Source: Neptuniibacter sp048548695 (GTDB lineage: Bacteria > Pseudomonadota > Gammaproteobacteria > Pseudomonadales > Balneatricaceae). Taken from it: a DNA stretch of 64,000 nt. A model generated the notes under the pieces. It was given only the letters and a program-made list of their open reading frames with translations, was not told the DNA's origin and did no database searches. This document shows, piece after piece, positions 51,326-60,049 of the stretch; positions within the stretch are counted from its first letter, which is position 1, and each line of letters begins with the position of its first letter. Position numbers and translations under genes: made by a program. The stretch is taken from assembly GCF_048548695.1 (NCBI RefSeq), contig NZ_JBLYIF010000009.1; one strand, written 5' to 3'.

Positions 51326-53446
51326 CTAGCGCCGGATCTGCAAGCGGCCGGACTTCAATGCTTCCAGCACACTGTCTTTTGGCCCATCTGCCACAACCCG
51401 TCCCTGATCCAACACAATAATGCGCCCGACCAACGGCAACAGTGACATCTTATGGGTAACCACCAGCATGGTGGTTTCAGCTGGCAGACTAAGTAAAGAT
51501 TTTTTAACCTGCTCTTCTGAGGTGTTATCCATCGACGCGGTTGGCTCGTCCAGTATCAAGATCTTCGGTTCATGAATTAACGCCCTGGCAATAGCAACCG
51601 CCTGACGCTGGCCACCCGACAAACGCGCCCCTCGCTCGCCCACCTGCATGTCATACCCCTGAGGGTGGGTATTCACAAACTCACTGACACCCGATAGCTC
51701 AGCAGCCTTAAGCAACACCGAGTCCAGTACATAAGGCGAACCTTTGACAATATTTTCCCGCAGCGTACCGGCAAATAACATCACATCCTGCGGCACATAA
51801 CCGACATTTCGACGCAGGTCGACCGGATCAATCTGTTTAACATCCACCCCATCTAGCCGAATGGAGCCGTCTTTAGCCTGGTACAGTCCCATGAGCAATT
51901 TTTCGATGGTGGTTTTACCAGAGCCAATCCGGCCAATCAGCGCCACGCGCTCACCAGGCTGGACCTTAAATGAAACATGTTCCAGCGCTTTCTGCTCGGC
52001 TTCTGGGTAGGCAAAGCTGACATCACGAAATTCAACCTTGCCCGCCAGATGTTCGCGGTTAACAAACTCCTGCCCCTCTTCACGCTCGACTGGCAGCGCC
52101 ATAATCGCATTCAGTGATTTCAACGCCGTTGACGCCTGGTGTAGACCGATAACCAAGTTGGCGACCTGAGACATCGGGGCCAGCGCCCGACCCGATAAAA
52201 TAACGCAGGCAATCAATGCCCCCATCGTCATTTCACGTTCACTGATCAGGTAGACACCGCCAACTACGATACCCACAGACGTCAGTTGCTGCATAAAACC
52301 GGCAAAATTGACCACAGAGGCTGACAGCACCCGAGAACGCAGACCCCATTTGGCGATATAGCCGCTGGCTTGCTCCCATTTTAATTGCATGGAAGAGGCG
52401 ACCCGTTGCGTCTTCACAGTCTCCATCGCCGTTAAGCTTTCGACCAGCGTCGAATTTTTCTGCGCAGTAGAAGCAAAGGTTTTTTCTACTGCCTGCTTTA
52501 AACGACCTTTGGCAATCAAGGCATAGATAATAATCAACGGAATCGCCACCACCGGAACAACCACCAGCGGACCACCAATATAAGCAATCACCAGTAAAAA
52601 CAGGAACGCAAACGGCAGGTCAATCAGAATGGTATTGGACGTGGAATAGAGAAAATTTCTCAGACTATCAAATTCACGCAAGTTGCTGGCAAATGAGCCG
52701 ACGGATGCCGGCAGGGCTTCAAAGCGCAGCGACATCACTTTTTCAAAGATAATCGAGGACATCATTACGTCCCCTTTTTTGGCAGCTACTTCAATAAAGT
52801 AAGCCCGCAGCATTTTCAAAAGAAAATCAAACAAGTAAATAATAAAGACACCGGCTGCCAGCACCCAGAGCGTTTCCAGAGCATCATTCGGCACCACCCG
52901 GTCATACACGTTCATCACAAACAGCGGATTAGCTAACACAAACAGATTAATCAGGAATGAGGCGAGCAGCACATCTCGATAGATTGCTGAAGAGTATTTA
53001 ATACTGCCCCAGAACCAGTGACCCTTATGCCCTTCCAGCAAGCGGGTCATCTGTTTTTGGAACTGGTACTCGAGGCGAACAAAAATTGCATACCCCAGAT
53101 AACGCGCTTCCAACTCAGCGATGCTGCAGGTATGACTGCCACCACTCTCCGGCTGATACAGCACCGCCTCATCCTGGCCTATATCGATACTGAGCAACAC
53201 ACAAGCATCGGCATTGTCCAGCAGCAACACCGCAGGTAGCACCAAGGGAGAGATTTTACGCAAGGAACGCTGACGCACAGCGGCAGAAAAACCGGCATTT
53301 TTAGCGGCGCGAATAAATAACTTCGGGGTCAGCTTGCCATCTTCCAGTGGCAGACCATCACACAACACTTCGGCAGACAGCGGCCGGTGATTCTGCTCTG
53401 TCAGGTGTACCAGACAACCAAGCAGCGGATCGTGGTTTACATCCAT
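51326..53446 (-). CDS. type I secretion ABC exporter (LapB-like)
   Basis: A 706-residue permease-ATPase. An N-terminal peptidase-C39-like domain (about 1-130) lacks a proper catalytic Cys-Gln arrangement, as in exporters of large RTX adhesins that do not cleave their substrate. Membrane segments span about 165-430, then the ATPase has Walker A GRIGSGKTT, signature LSGGQRQAVAIARAL, Walker B ILILDEPTASMD and the H-loop VTHKMS. It is the first gene of the secretion operon. The adhesin it exports is not within the window. Confidence 0.94.
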   Translation of the reverse strand: MDVNHDPLLGCLVHLTEQNHRPLSAEVLCDGLPLEDGKLTPKLFIRAAKNAGFSAAVRQRSLRKISPLVLPAVLLLDNADACVLLSIDIGQDEAVLYQPESGGSHTCSIAELEARYLGYAIFVRLEYQFQKQMTRLLEGHKGHWFWGSIKYSSAIYRDVLLASFLINLFVLANPLFVMNVYDRVVPNDALETLWVLAAGVFIIYLFDFLLKMLRAYFIEVAAKKGDVMMSSIIFEKVMSLRFEALPASVGSFASNLREFDSLRNFLYSTSNTILIDLPFAFLFLLVIAYIGGPLVVVPVVAIPLIIIYALIAKGRLKQAVEKTFASTAQKNSTLVESLTAMETVKTQRVASSMQLKWEQASGYIAKWGLRSRVLSASVVNFAGFMQQLTSVGIVVGGVYLISEREMTMGALIACVILSGRALAPMSQVANLVIGLHQASTALKSLNAIMALPVEREEGQEFVNREHLAGKVEFRDVSFAYPEAEQKALEHVSFKVQPGERVALIGRIGSGKTTIEKLLMGLYQAKDGSIRLDGVDVKQIDPVDLRRNVGYVPQDVMLFAGTLRENIVKGSPYVLDSVLLKAAELSGVSEFVNTHPQGYDMQVGERGARLSGGQRQAVAIARALIHEPKILILDEPTASMDNTSEEQVKKSLLSLPAETTMLVVTHKMSLLPLVGRIIVLDQGRVVADGPKDSVLEALKSGRLQIRR

Positions 53447-53552
53447 TAAATTACCTTACCGAATAAACGTAGTCGCGCTTGACCTGGTGCGACCGTGACA
53501 GGATACTGACGATATACACATAAACTAAACTGAATTACTCTAACAAACCAAT

Positions 53553-53915
53553 ATGTTATACGCCATCCGTAACGCTGCAGGCCATATCATTAGCCTGTCA
53601 GAAGCTCAGCAGTCGAACTCAGAGCCTGTTGCTCTGCAAGATGAAGAAGTGCTGCGCTTTCTGGCCATCGGCAATGACGCCATAAATAACGGTGACTTCC
53701 TGGAAAATTCGGATGCTGCCATCGCTCGAATTCTGGAAGACCTTATCGATGTTCTGATCACAAAAAACATGATTATGTTCACCGACCTTCCCGAACCTGC
53801 CCAGAAAAAACTGTTGGGCCGCAAGCTTGTGCGTAACCTGCAAAATCCAGATCAACCCGCCGACACCCCGGCCGACGCCAGCTCCTTCCTGATTGAAGAA
53901 GACGACAACTTTTAA
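53553..53915 (+). CDS. small conserved protein (tryptophan synthase subunit beta-like)
   Basis: A 120-residue protein of the kind annotated in pseudomonads as tryptophan synthase subunit beta-like, which has no known synthase activity. Recognisable segments are ILEDLIDVLITKNMIMFTDL and the LLGRKLVRNL that follows. The acidic C-terminal tail ends EEDDNF. It is divergent from the secretion operon and overlaps the convergent TPR gene by four bases at the stop codons. Function unknown. Confidence 0.75.
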   Translation: MLYAIRNAAGHIISLSEAQQSNSEPVALQDEEVLRFLAIGNDAINNGDFLENSDAAIARILEDLIDVLITKNMIMFTDLPEPAQKKLLGRKLVRNLQNPDQPADTPADASSFLIEEDDNF

Positions 53916-55474
53916 GTGTTAGCGCTTAATTCTGGCAAAAGTTGAGCGCATCGTTCAGAAAATCGCGTATAACGGGATTGCTGGGACCGGGTTAGTGCCG
54001 CGAAATTGATTCCGCGCATGATGTCCGCGCAGGCAAGTAATAATGGCAGCGCATTGTGCGGATCCTGTTTAACCAGTTCCAAAGATGCCTGTACACGGTT
54101 TAAAGCAATACTCATATGAGTCGGCAAAGTCTGCTGAGCAGCACTGAAACACTCATACGCCAGCTTCACATCACCCTTTTTGAATGCAGCCATGCCCTTC
54201 AGGTTATGTCTGCCCCAGGGCAGTTCCAACATCCATTTATTGACTTCCCGTCGCCGCTCCTGAAACCCGGCTGCCAATTCAGTATCCTGTACCGCGTCAG
54301 CCATCAACTCCATCCGCTCACACTGTTCTGACTGCGGTAACGACTGGTACAAACGCCAGGCATCCTGCAAAATTTGTAACTGGCGCTGCTCATTACCGGA
54401 CTCCCGGTAAAATACCGATGCCATCAGTTTTGCAATAAACTTTACTTCAAGTGTCTCAAACTCCATCCCGACACGTTCAAGCAGCTCTACCATGTCTCGC
54501 TCAGCCTGCCCCTGACCATTACATAAGCCCAATGCTCGTGCACAGCCAAAGTACCATTCAGGAGTCTGAAAAACCGAATGCTTAGCGTACTGAATAGCCT
54601 CCTGATAGGCAGTGACCGATAAAGGATATTGGCCGGCCTGAAATGCCAGATCTGCCAGCTCGGCCTGCAGTAATGGCATACAGGGTTGCAGCATTACCGC
54701 CTTACGCAGCAGCATCACTGCCCGTTCCAGCTCGCAACTGTCGCGATAACAACGAGCCAACCATAAGTAGGCCTCAAGCGATACCTGGCCCTGATCAATT
54801 AACCGGTGGAAATAACCTGCAGCCTGCTTAAAGCGCCCCAGGTGATAGCACGCCATGCCTTTACCCACTTCCGCCCATGGCAGCTCTCTGCTCTTGGTCA
54901 TGGACTCAAACAGTAATAGGGCCTGTTCATACTCCCCCTGCCCCAATAGCGCAATCGCTTTAATACGCAGCAAATACTGGTGCAGGCCGGGATACTGCCC
55001 CATCACCTGATCACATGCCTGCGGCACAGACTCAAGCTTGCCGCTGTCTATCAGTCCCTCGACCGAGGCTAAAACCTTTTTCATGCGCATCAATTTTTCG
55101 ATGGCGGTCTGTAAGCGGGGAAAATCGTAAGGCTTAGCGATAAAATGGTCGGGGGAATTTTCCAACGAGCCGTGCAAAACTTCTGAGGTTTCCTGATCCA
55201 CTATCAGGAAAAAGCAGCTGGTGACACTGAGGATTTTTTCATGATTGGCTTCCTGCAGCAATTGCAGGCCATTTTTCTGCCCATCGCCCATCTCATATAC
55301 AGAAAACACTAAGTCAAATTGCATCTCCCGCATCAGGCTCAACGCCATATTCACCGATGATGCGGGCATAATAGAGGCAAAGCCCAACCGACTCAGACAA
55401 CTCCGCAGAGTACCAAGGTCTTCATGACTGCGATCTACGATCAGGACAGATTTGCCTGTATTGCGGTTTTCCAT
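53912..55474 (-). CDS. degenerate receiver-TPR protein
   Basis: A 520-residue protein. Residues about 1-130 fold like a response-regulator receiver: the early acidic residue is present (LIVDRSHED) and the Lys is kept (FIAKPYDF), but the phospho-acceptor site reads LVFSVYEMGDG with no Asp, so ordinary phosphorylation is unlikely. The remainder (about 150-510) is helical with tetratricopeptide-type repeats (GEYEQALLLFESM, GRFKQAAGYFHRL, ELERAVMLLRKAV). It probably acts as a protein-protein scaffold. Its partners are unknown and it sits alone. Confidence 0.85.
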   Translation of the reverse strand: MENRNTGKSVLIVDRSHEDLGTLRSCLSRLGFASIMPASSVNMALSLMREMQFDLVFSVYEMGDGQKNGLQLLQEANHEKILSVTSCFFLIVDQETSEVLHGSLENSPDHFIAKPYDFPRLQTAIEKLMRMKKVLASVEGLIDSGKLESVPQACDQVMGQYPGLHQYLLRIKAIALLGQGEYEQALLLFESMTKSRELPWAEVGKGMACYHLGRFKQAAGYFHRLIDQGQVSLEAYLWLARCYRDSCELERAVMLLRKAVMLQPCMPLLQAELADLAFQAGQYPLSVTAYQEAIQYAKHSVFQTPEWYFGCARALGLCNGQGQAERDMVELLERVGMEFETLEVKFIAKLMASVFYRESGNEQRQLQILQDAWRLYQSLPQSEQCERMELMADAVQDTELAAGFQERRREVNKWMLELPWGRHNLKGMAAFKKGDVKLAYECFSAAQQTLPTHMSIALNRVQASLELVKQDPHNALPLLLACADIMRGINFAALTRSQQSRYTRFSERCAQLLPELSANT

Positions 55475-55552
55475 GACTTGAACACTAACAGAGACCGACC
55501 AAAAGTAGCATAGGAATCAACTCATTAGCAAAGGCTGCGGTGTTTGAAACAG

Positions 55553-55587
55553 AAAAAACCCCGCACCAAAGGTAACGGGGTTTTTTT
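55553..55587 (-). terminator. intrinsic terminator of argG
   Basis: CCCCG/CGGGG stem flanked by A- and T-runs, with an inner ACC-AAA-GGT extension of the hairpin. It lies 20 bases after the argG stop; the T-runs on both strands could also let it act for transcription in the other direction. Confidence 0.85.
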
Positions 55588-55606
55588 AATTCAACAGCAG
55601 CCTGAA

Positions 55607-56833
55607 TCAGTCTTTCAGCAGATCCCGACCCTTATTGGCAGCAATACGCATACGCAGCGCATTCAGTTTGATAAATCCGGCTGCATCTTTCTGGTCGTAT
55701 GAACCGGCATCGTCTTCAAACGTCGCGATATTTTCATCAAACAAACTTTCTTCTGAACGACGACCCACCACAGAAACAGCGCCTTTGTAGAGCTTGACCC
55801 GAACATCACCATTCACATAGCGCTGGGAATAATCGATCATCTGCTGCAACATTTTACGCTCATCCGACCACCAGAAGCCGTTATAAATAACCTTGGCGTA
55901 ACGCGGCATCAGTTCATCTTTCAGGTGTGCGGTTTCACGATCGAGTGTCAGTGATTCAATAGCACGATGGGCTTTCAACATGATGGTGCCCCCTGGAGTC
56001 TCATAACAGCCACGAGATTTCATACCAACAAAACGGTTTTCCACAATATCCAGACGGCCAACACCATTGGCACCACCGACCTTGTTCAGGTATTCCAAAA
56101 CAGTCGCCGGTGACATCTTCTCACCATTAATGGCAACAATATCACCATTGCTATAGGTCAGCTCGAGGTAAGTTGGCTCATCCGGTGCCTGCTCAGGTGC
56201 CACAGACCAACGCCACATATCTTCTTCCGCCTCAGCCCATGGGTCTTCCAGAATGCCGCCCTCATAAGAGATATGCAGCAAATTGGCATCCATAGAATAA
56301 GGAGATTTTTTCTTCTTGGAAGAAAAATCCACAGGGATATCGCGATCTTCGCAATACTGCATCAGCGTTTCACGGGAGGTCAGATCCCATTCACGCCAAG
56401 GTGCTATCACATGCACACCCGGTTTGAGCGCGTATGCACCCAGTTCAAAGCGCACCTGGTCATTACCCTTACCGGTCGCACCATGAGAGATAGCATCCGC
56501 ACCCGTTTCATTGGCTATTTCAATTAGGCGTTTAGCAATCAGCGGACGGGCGATAGAAGTACCCAGCAGGTATTCGCCTTCATAAATCGTGTTGGCACGG
56601 AACATTGGGAAGACATAGTCACGCACAAACTCTTCCCGAAGATCTTCGATATAGATCTCTTTAACACCCAGCGCTTCGGCTTTGGCCCGCGCCGGTTCAA
56701 CCTCTTCACCCTGACCAAGGTCAGCCGTAAAGGTCACCACTTCAGCGTTATATTCATCTTGCAGCCAGCGGACGATTACCGAAGTATCCAGTCCACCGGA
56801 ATAGGCCAGAACGACCTTTTTGATATCGGACAT
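55607..56833 (-). CDS. argG: argininosuccinate synthase
   Basis: A 408-residue enzyme joining citrulline and aspartate with ATP in arginine synthesis. N-terminal ATP-binding AYSGGLDTSVIV, the citrulline-binding TGKGNDQVRFELG and the EGEYLLGTSIARP segment are present. The ATG at 56833 with GGAG six bases upstream is preferred over a TTG four codons earlier. It belongs to the short-chain (about 400 residue) family. Monocistronic with its own terminator; no ArgR-box palindrome was recognised in front. Confidence 0.97.
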   Translation of the reverse strand: MSDIKKVVLAYSGGLDTSVIVRWLQDEYNAEVVTFTADLGQGEEVEPARAKAEALGVKEIYIEDLREEFVRDYVFPMFRANTIYEGEYLLGTSIARPLIAKRLIEIANETGADAISHGATGKGNDQVRFELGAYALKPGVHVIAPWREWDLTSRETLMQYCEDRDIPVDFSSKKKKSPYSMDANLLHISYEGGILEDPWAEAEEDMWRWSVAPEQAPDEPTYLELTYSNGDIVAINGEKMSPATVLEYLNKVGGANGVGRLDIVENRFVGMKSRGCYETPGGTIMLKAHRAIESLTLDRETAHLKDELMPRYAKVIYNGFWWSDERKMLQQMIDYSQRYVNGDVRVKLYKGAVSVVGRRSEESLFDENIATFEDDAGSYDQKDAAGFIKLNALRMRIAANKGRDLLKD

Positions 56834-56972
56834 CTCAAGCTCCAACTTGCAAAAGACACCTGTGACAGAAACTGCAACAACAGCACTCCGTCCGCAGAGA
56901 AAAATGAGGGGCGAAAGTATAGCAGAGACGGATCAGAAAACAGAGAGGGTTAAGCCTAAACTCTAAACAGGC

Positions 56973-57839
56973 TTATTCCCGTTCCAGCCGGATGGTGACT
57001 CGACGGTTTCTGGTACGGTTTTCGGCGCTGTTATTTTTCACCACCGGGTAACGTTCACCATGGTAGCGGGTGGTGATAATGTCAGAACTAATACCCAAGC
57101 TAACCAGATAGTCTGTTACAGCTTCAGCGCGCTGTTTGGATAGATCTCGGTTCAACAAGCGCCGACCCAGATTGTCTGAGTGGCCATCGATATAGAGTGA
57201 TTTCACACTGTTATCGTTTTGCACATAGAGAGCAATTAAGCGTAATCGTTCACGAGAGGCATCAGACAACTGCGTTTGCGCAGCCGGGAAAAGAATTGCA
57301 GTTCTTGCCACCTGACGAAAATTTACCGGTAACAGATCAGAGGTACAGTTAACGTAGTCTGAGTAAGCTGTCTGAAAATTGACCGCAGACACCGCCACAC
57401 GCAGGGATTCATCTGTGCCATACCAACCTGCGGAGGTAAAGGTAGGCATCATCCCTTTAGACAGCGCCGCCAGCATATTCTGAGCATACTCAGATCGCAC
57501 ATCCAGCTTACCCTGACCATCCTGCTTAACGCTGCCAATGCGCCATGGCGAGAGCCCCGGCTGCCAGGGAGCAGCTTCGGCAAACAACTCGGCTCCTTGG
57601 GTAAAATGTACTTTTTCTATCGGTTGCAGCTGAAAACGAACTGCCTCTCCAGCCTCATGCTCAAAGACGGCCCGCCCGAATGTTGGTATTTCCTGACTTA
57701 ATCGGCAGCTAAATTTTGACGCTTCCAACTGCCAGCGAGTATTGTCCAGCTGACTGGAAAAAGTCACAGCCTGGGCGGCATAACTGAATATGCTGCCCAA
57801 TATGACAAATAACCATTGCTGTTTTACACCCAACATCAT
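56973..57839 (-). CDS. motY: sodium-type flagellar motor protein MotY
   Basis: A 288-residue secreted protein. A signal peptide (QQWLFVILGSIFSYAAQA) is followed by the MotY N-terminal domain and a C-terminal OmpA-like peptidoglycan-binding domain (YIDGHSDNLGRRLLN, RAEAVTDYLVSLG, NRTRNRRVTIRL). MotY forms the T-ring that anchors the stator of polar flagella. The ATG at 57839 is preferred; a GTG four codons upstream is an alternative. A FliA-type promoter lies just upstream. The stop overlaps a hairpin TAAGCCT/AGGCTTA (56951-56975). Confidence 0.92.
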   Translation of the reverse strand: MMLGVKQQWLFVILGSIFSYAAQAVTFSSQLDNTRWQLEASKFSCRLSQEIPTFGRAVFEHEAGEAVRFQLQPIEKVHFTQGAELFAEAAPWQPGLSPWRIGSVKQDGQGKLDVRSEYAQNMLAALSKGMMPTFTSAGWYGTDESLRVAVSAVNFQTAYSDYVNCTSDLLPVNFRQVARTAILFPAAQTQLSDASRERLRLIALYVQNDNSVKSLYIDGHSDNLGRRLLNRDLSKQRAEAVTDYLVSLGISSDIITTRYHGERYPVVKNNSAENRTRNRRVTIRLERE

Positions 57840-57868
57840 CCCATCCACCACTGTGGCATATAGCTTCT

Positions 57869-57895
57869 GTTTCGGCTCACAGGCCTAGTTCTTTA
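57869..57895 (-). promoter_or_regulatory. candidate sigma-28 (FliA) promoter of motY
   Basis: On the minus strand TAAA, exactly 15 bases and GCCGAAAC (6 of 8 to the FliA -10). The predicted start is about 22 bases before the ATG. In vibrios and pseudomonads motY is FliA-dependent, which makes the match credible. Confidence 0.6.
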
Positions 57896-58010
57896 ATAAT
57901 ACAGCATTGAAAAGCCGCCGAAGATACCCCCAAAAATGATACGGTTGGAGACGCCGCCGCCCTAGGGTAAAATGCCCTACTCGATTACGCCTCAACAGTA
58001 AGGGTTTCTT

Positions 58011-58643
58011 TTGTCAGATCAATCTTGCAACCCACATCCAATGGCTCAGCGCTTCCGGGGATTTCTTCCGGTGGTCGTGGATGTAGAAACCGCCGGTTTC
58101 AACCCGCGGACAGACGCCCTGCTAGAAGTAGCGGCAGTACTGCTTACCATGGATGATAAGGGCGATCTGGTCATAGATCAGAGCTTTTCCGCACAGGTTG
58201 ATCCTTTTGAGGGCGCCAATCTAGAAAAAGCGGCTCTGGACTTTACCGGCATTGACCCATTTGACCCTGAACGGGAAGCCGTGCCCGAAAGAGAAGCCTT
58301 AGAAGAGATATTTAAACCCGTGCGGCGCGCAATCAAACACCATGACTGCAAACGCGCAGTGTTGGTTGGCCACAATGCAGCATTTGACCAGAGTTTTATC
58401 AATGCGGCCACCGCGCGTGCGGATATCAAGCGCAATCCCTTCCATCCATTTTCGACCTTTGATACAGCCACACTGGCTGGCTTAGCCTTTGGCCAAACCG
58501 TGCTAGCTAAAGCCTGTGAAGCAGCAGCAATTGAGTTTGATGGCAAACAGGCTCACTCCGCACTTTACGATACTCTGAAGACCGCTGAGCTGTACTGCCA
58601 AATCGTGAATAAATGGAAAGCACTGGGTGGCTGGCAGGACTAA
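58011..58643 (+). CDS. rnt: ribonuclease T
   Basis: A 210-residue DEDD exonuclease that trims tRNA and other stable RNA 3' ends. The catalytic motifs are VVDVETAGFNPRTDALLE (Asp, Glu), GHNAAFDQSF (Asp) and HSALYDTLKTAEL (His, Asp). A TTG start with AAGG seven bases upstream gives the N-terminal extension usual in pseudomonads; an ATG at 58041 (residue 11) is the alternative. Divergent from motY, with a terminator directly after the stop. Confidence 0.93.
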   Translation: MSDQSCNPHPMAQRFRGFLPVVVDVETAGFNPRTDALLEVAAVLLTMDDKGDLVIDQSFSAQVDPFEGANLEKAALDFTGIDPFDPEREAVPEREALEEIFKPVRRAIKHHDCKRAVLVGHNAAFDQSFINAATARADIKRNPFHPFSTFDTATLAGLAFGQTVLAKACEAAAIEFDGKQAHSALYDTLKTAELYCQIVNKWKALGGWQD

Positions 58644-58644
58644 C

Positions 58645-58673
58645 AAAAAACCCGCCTGATGGCGGGTTTTTTT
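58645..58673. terminator. bidirectional intrinsic terminator between rnt and the peroxiredoxin gene
   Basis: AAAAAACCCGCC-TGAT-GGCGGGTTTTTTT. Strong GC stem with A- and T-runs on either side, serving both convergent genes. Confidence 0.92.
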
Positions 58674-58689
58674 ATATCCCGTAAGGATA

Positions 58690-59292
58690 TTAAAGCTTAT
58701 CAGCTTCGTCAGACAGGTAAGCGGCAACACCTTCAGAAGAAGCAGTCATGCCCTTGTCACCTTTGTTCCAGCCAGCCGGGCAAACTTCGCCGTGTTCTTC
58801 GTGGAACTGCAGTGCGTCAACCAGACGAATCAGCTCATCCATGTTACGACCCAACGGCAGATCATTGACAATCTGAGAGCGAACCACACCGTTATTATCG
58901 ATCAGGAAAGCACCACGGAAAGCGACACCCGCATCATGTTCAACATCATATGCCTGGCAAATTTCGTGCTTCACGTCGGCAACCAGCGTGTATTTAACAG
59001 GACCAATACCACCCTGATTAACCGGTGTGTTACGCCATGCATTGTGCGTAAACTGGGAATCGATAGAAACACCAATCACTTCAACACCACGCTCGGTAAA
59101 GGCATCCATACGGTGATCCAGAGCGATCAGTTCGGATGGACAAACGAAGGTAAAGTCCAGCGGGTAGAAAAATACCAGGCCATATTTACCTTTAATGGTT
59201 TCTTTCAGGCTAAAGCTATCTACGATCTGACCATCACCCAGCACTGCTGCTGCAGTGAAATCAGGAGCTTGCTTGCCTACTAGTACACCCAT
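58690..59292 (-). CDS. 2-Cys peroxiredoxin (AhpC/Prx1 type)
   Basis: A 200-residue thiol peroxidase. The peroxidatic Cys51 lies in DFTFVCPSE and the resolving Cys171 in GEVCPAGW, so it is a typical 2-Cys enzyme reducing peroxides with thioredoxin or AhpF. The GGIGPVKYTLVAD loop (GGLG-like) and the extended C-terminal tail mark a peroxidation-sensitive form. Upstream on the same strand is grxD, 95 bases away, a plausible oxidative-stress pair. No OxyR-type site was recognised. Confidence 0.95.
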   Translation of the reverse strand: MGVLVGKQAPDFTAAAVLGDGQIVDSFSLKETIKGKYGLVFFYPLDFTFVCPSELIALDHRMDAFTERGVEVIGVSIDSQFTHNAWRNTPVNQGGIGPVKYTLVADVKHEICQAYDVEHDAGVAFRGAFLIDNNGVVRSQIVNDLPLGRNMDELIRLVDALQFHEEHGEVCPAGWNKGDKGMTASSEGVAAYLSDEADKL

Positions 59293-59387
59293 GGTTAAGA
59301 GTCTCCGTTCTTATACTTAATTTGCGATAAAAATTAATAGATAAGACCGCCAGCTGACAATTCAATGCCCCAGGCGAAAATTTTATC

Positions 59388-59717
59388 TTATTCTGCGTCA
59401 GATTCAGGCGCAGCTTCTTTCACCAATGTCAGCAACTCACCGGATGCTGACATCTCACATATGATGTCACAACCGCCAATCAGTTCACCTTTGATCCACA
59501 GCTGAGGAAAGGTTGGCCAATTAGCATAGTTTGGCAGCTCTGCCCGAATGTCCGGATTTTCCAGAATGTTAACAAACGCAAAGCGCTCGCCACAGGACAT
59601 CAAAGCCTCCGATGCTCGAGAAGAAAAACCACACTGAGGAAAACGTGGAGTGCCTTTCATGTAAAGCAGAATGTCGTTGCTTTCAATCTGCTCTTTAATG
59701 GTATCTATTACGCTCAT
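59388..59717 (-). CDS. grxD: monothiol glutaredoxin Grx4
   Basis: A 109-residue glutaredoxin with the monothiol CGFS active site (Cys29) and the family segments YMKGTPRFPQCGFS, WPTFPQLWIKGELIGG and CDII. Such proteins carry and transfer [2Fe-2S] clusters, often with BolA. It has a glutathione-binding TFPQ motif. The neighbour argD starts divergently after a 332-base gap. Confidence 0.96.
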   Translation of the reverse strand: MSVIDTIKEQIESNDILLYMKGTPRFPQCGFSSRASEALMSCGERFAFVNILENPDIRAELPNYANWPTFPQLWIKGELIGGCDIICEMSASGELLTLVKEAAPESDAE

Positions 59718-60010
59718 TGCTACACCTGCTGCTTACTATGGCCACCAAGCGACCACTGGTTCCGGAAATCTATTGTTCAAACGGACATGATACAGCGCCT
59801 AAGTCAGGAGTCGACTTTCAAGCAATGCACTCTGTTCCGCAAAGCATCAATATACCATAAATTCCGACTATTTTACTCTGATATTTCACCACATCCCCCT
59901 GCATGAGTCCAAACCCAACTTGCCGCACCCGCACAACAAAAAGGCCTACTCCCAGCCCCTTTTGGCGCTTGCCAACGGGCTTCAAGCTGAATATGATGGC
60001 TTCTTTGTTT

Positions 60011-60031
60011 GGCAGCCTTGGCTGCCTTTTT
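60011..60031 (+). terminator. intrinsic terminator-like hairpin in the argD leader
   Basis: GGCAGCCTTGGCTGCC (six to seven pairs, tiny loop) followed by TTTTT, 19 bases before the argD ATG on the same strand. No plus-strand gene ends between rnt and here, so it must act on a transcript that begins within the 59718-60010 gap, either an argD leader or a separate short RNA. A further hairpin TTGGC-GCTT-GCCAA lies at about 59965-59978. Promoters in the gap were not identified. Confidence 0.75.
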
Positions 60032-60049
60032 GCGTTGTAGGGGAAAAAC

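Noticed and set aside
56834..56972. ArgR operator upstream of argG
   Set aside because: No TGAAT/ATTCA-type palindrome seen in the gap.
56951..56975. TAAGCCT/AGGCTTA inverted repeat at the motY stop considered as terminator
   Set aside because: Eleven-base loop and no T-run; could be a weak 3' hairpin but not a convincing terminator.
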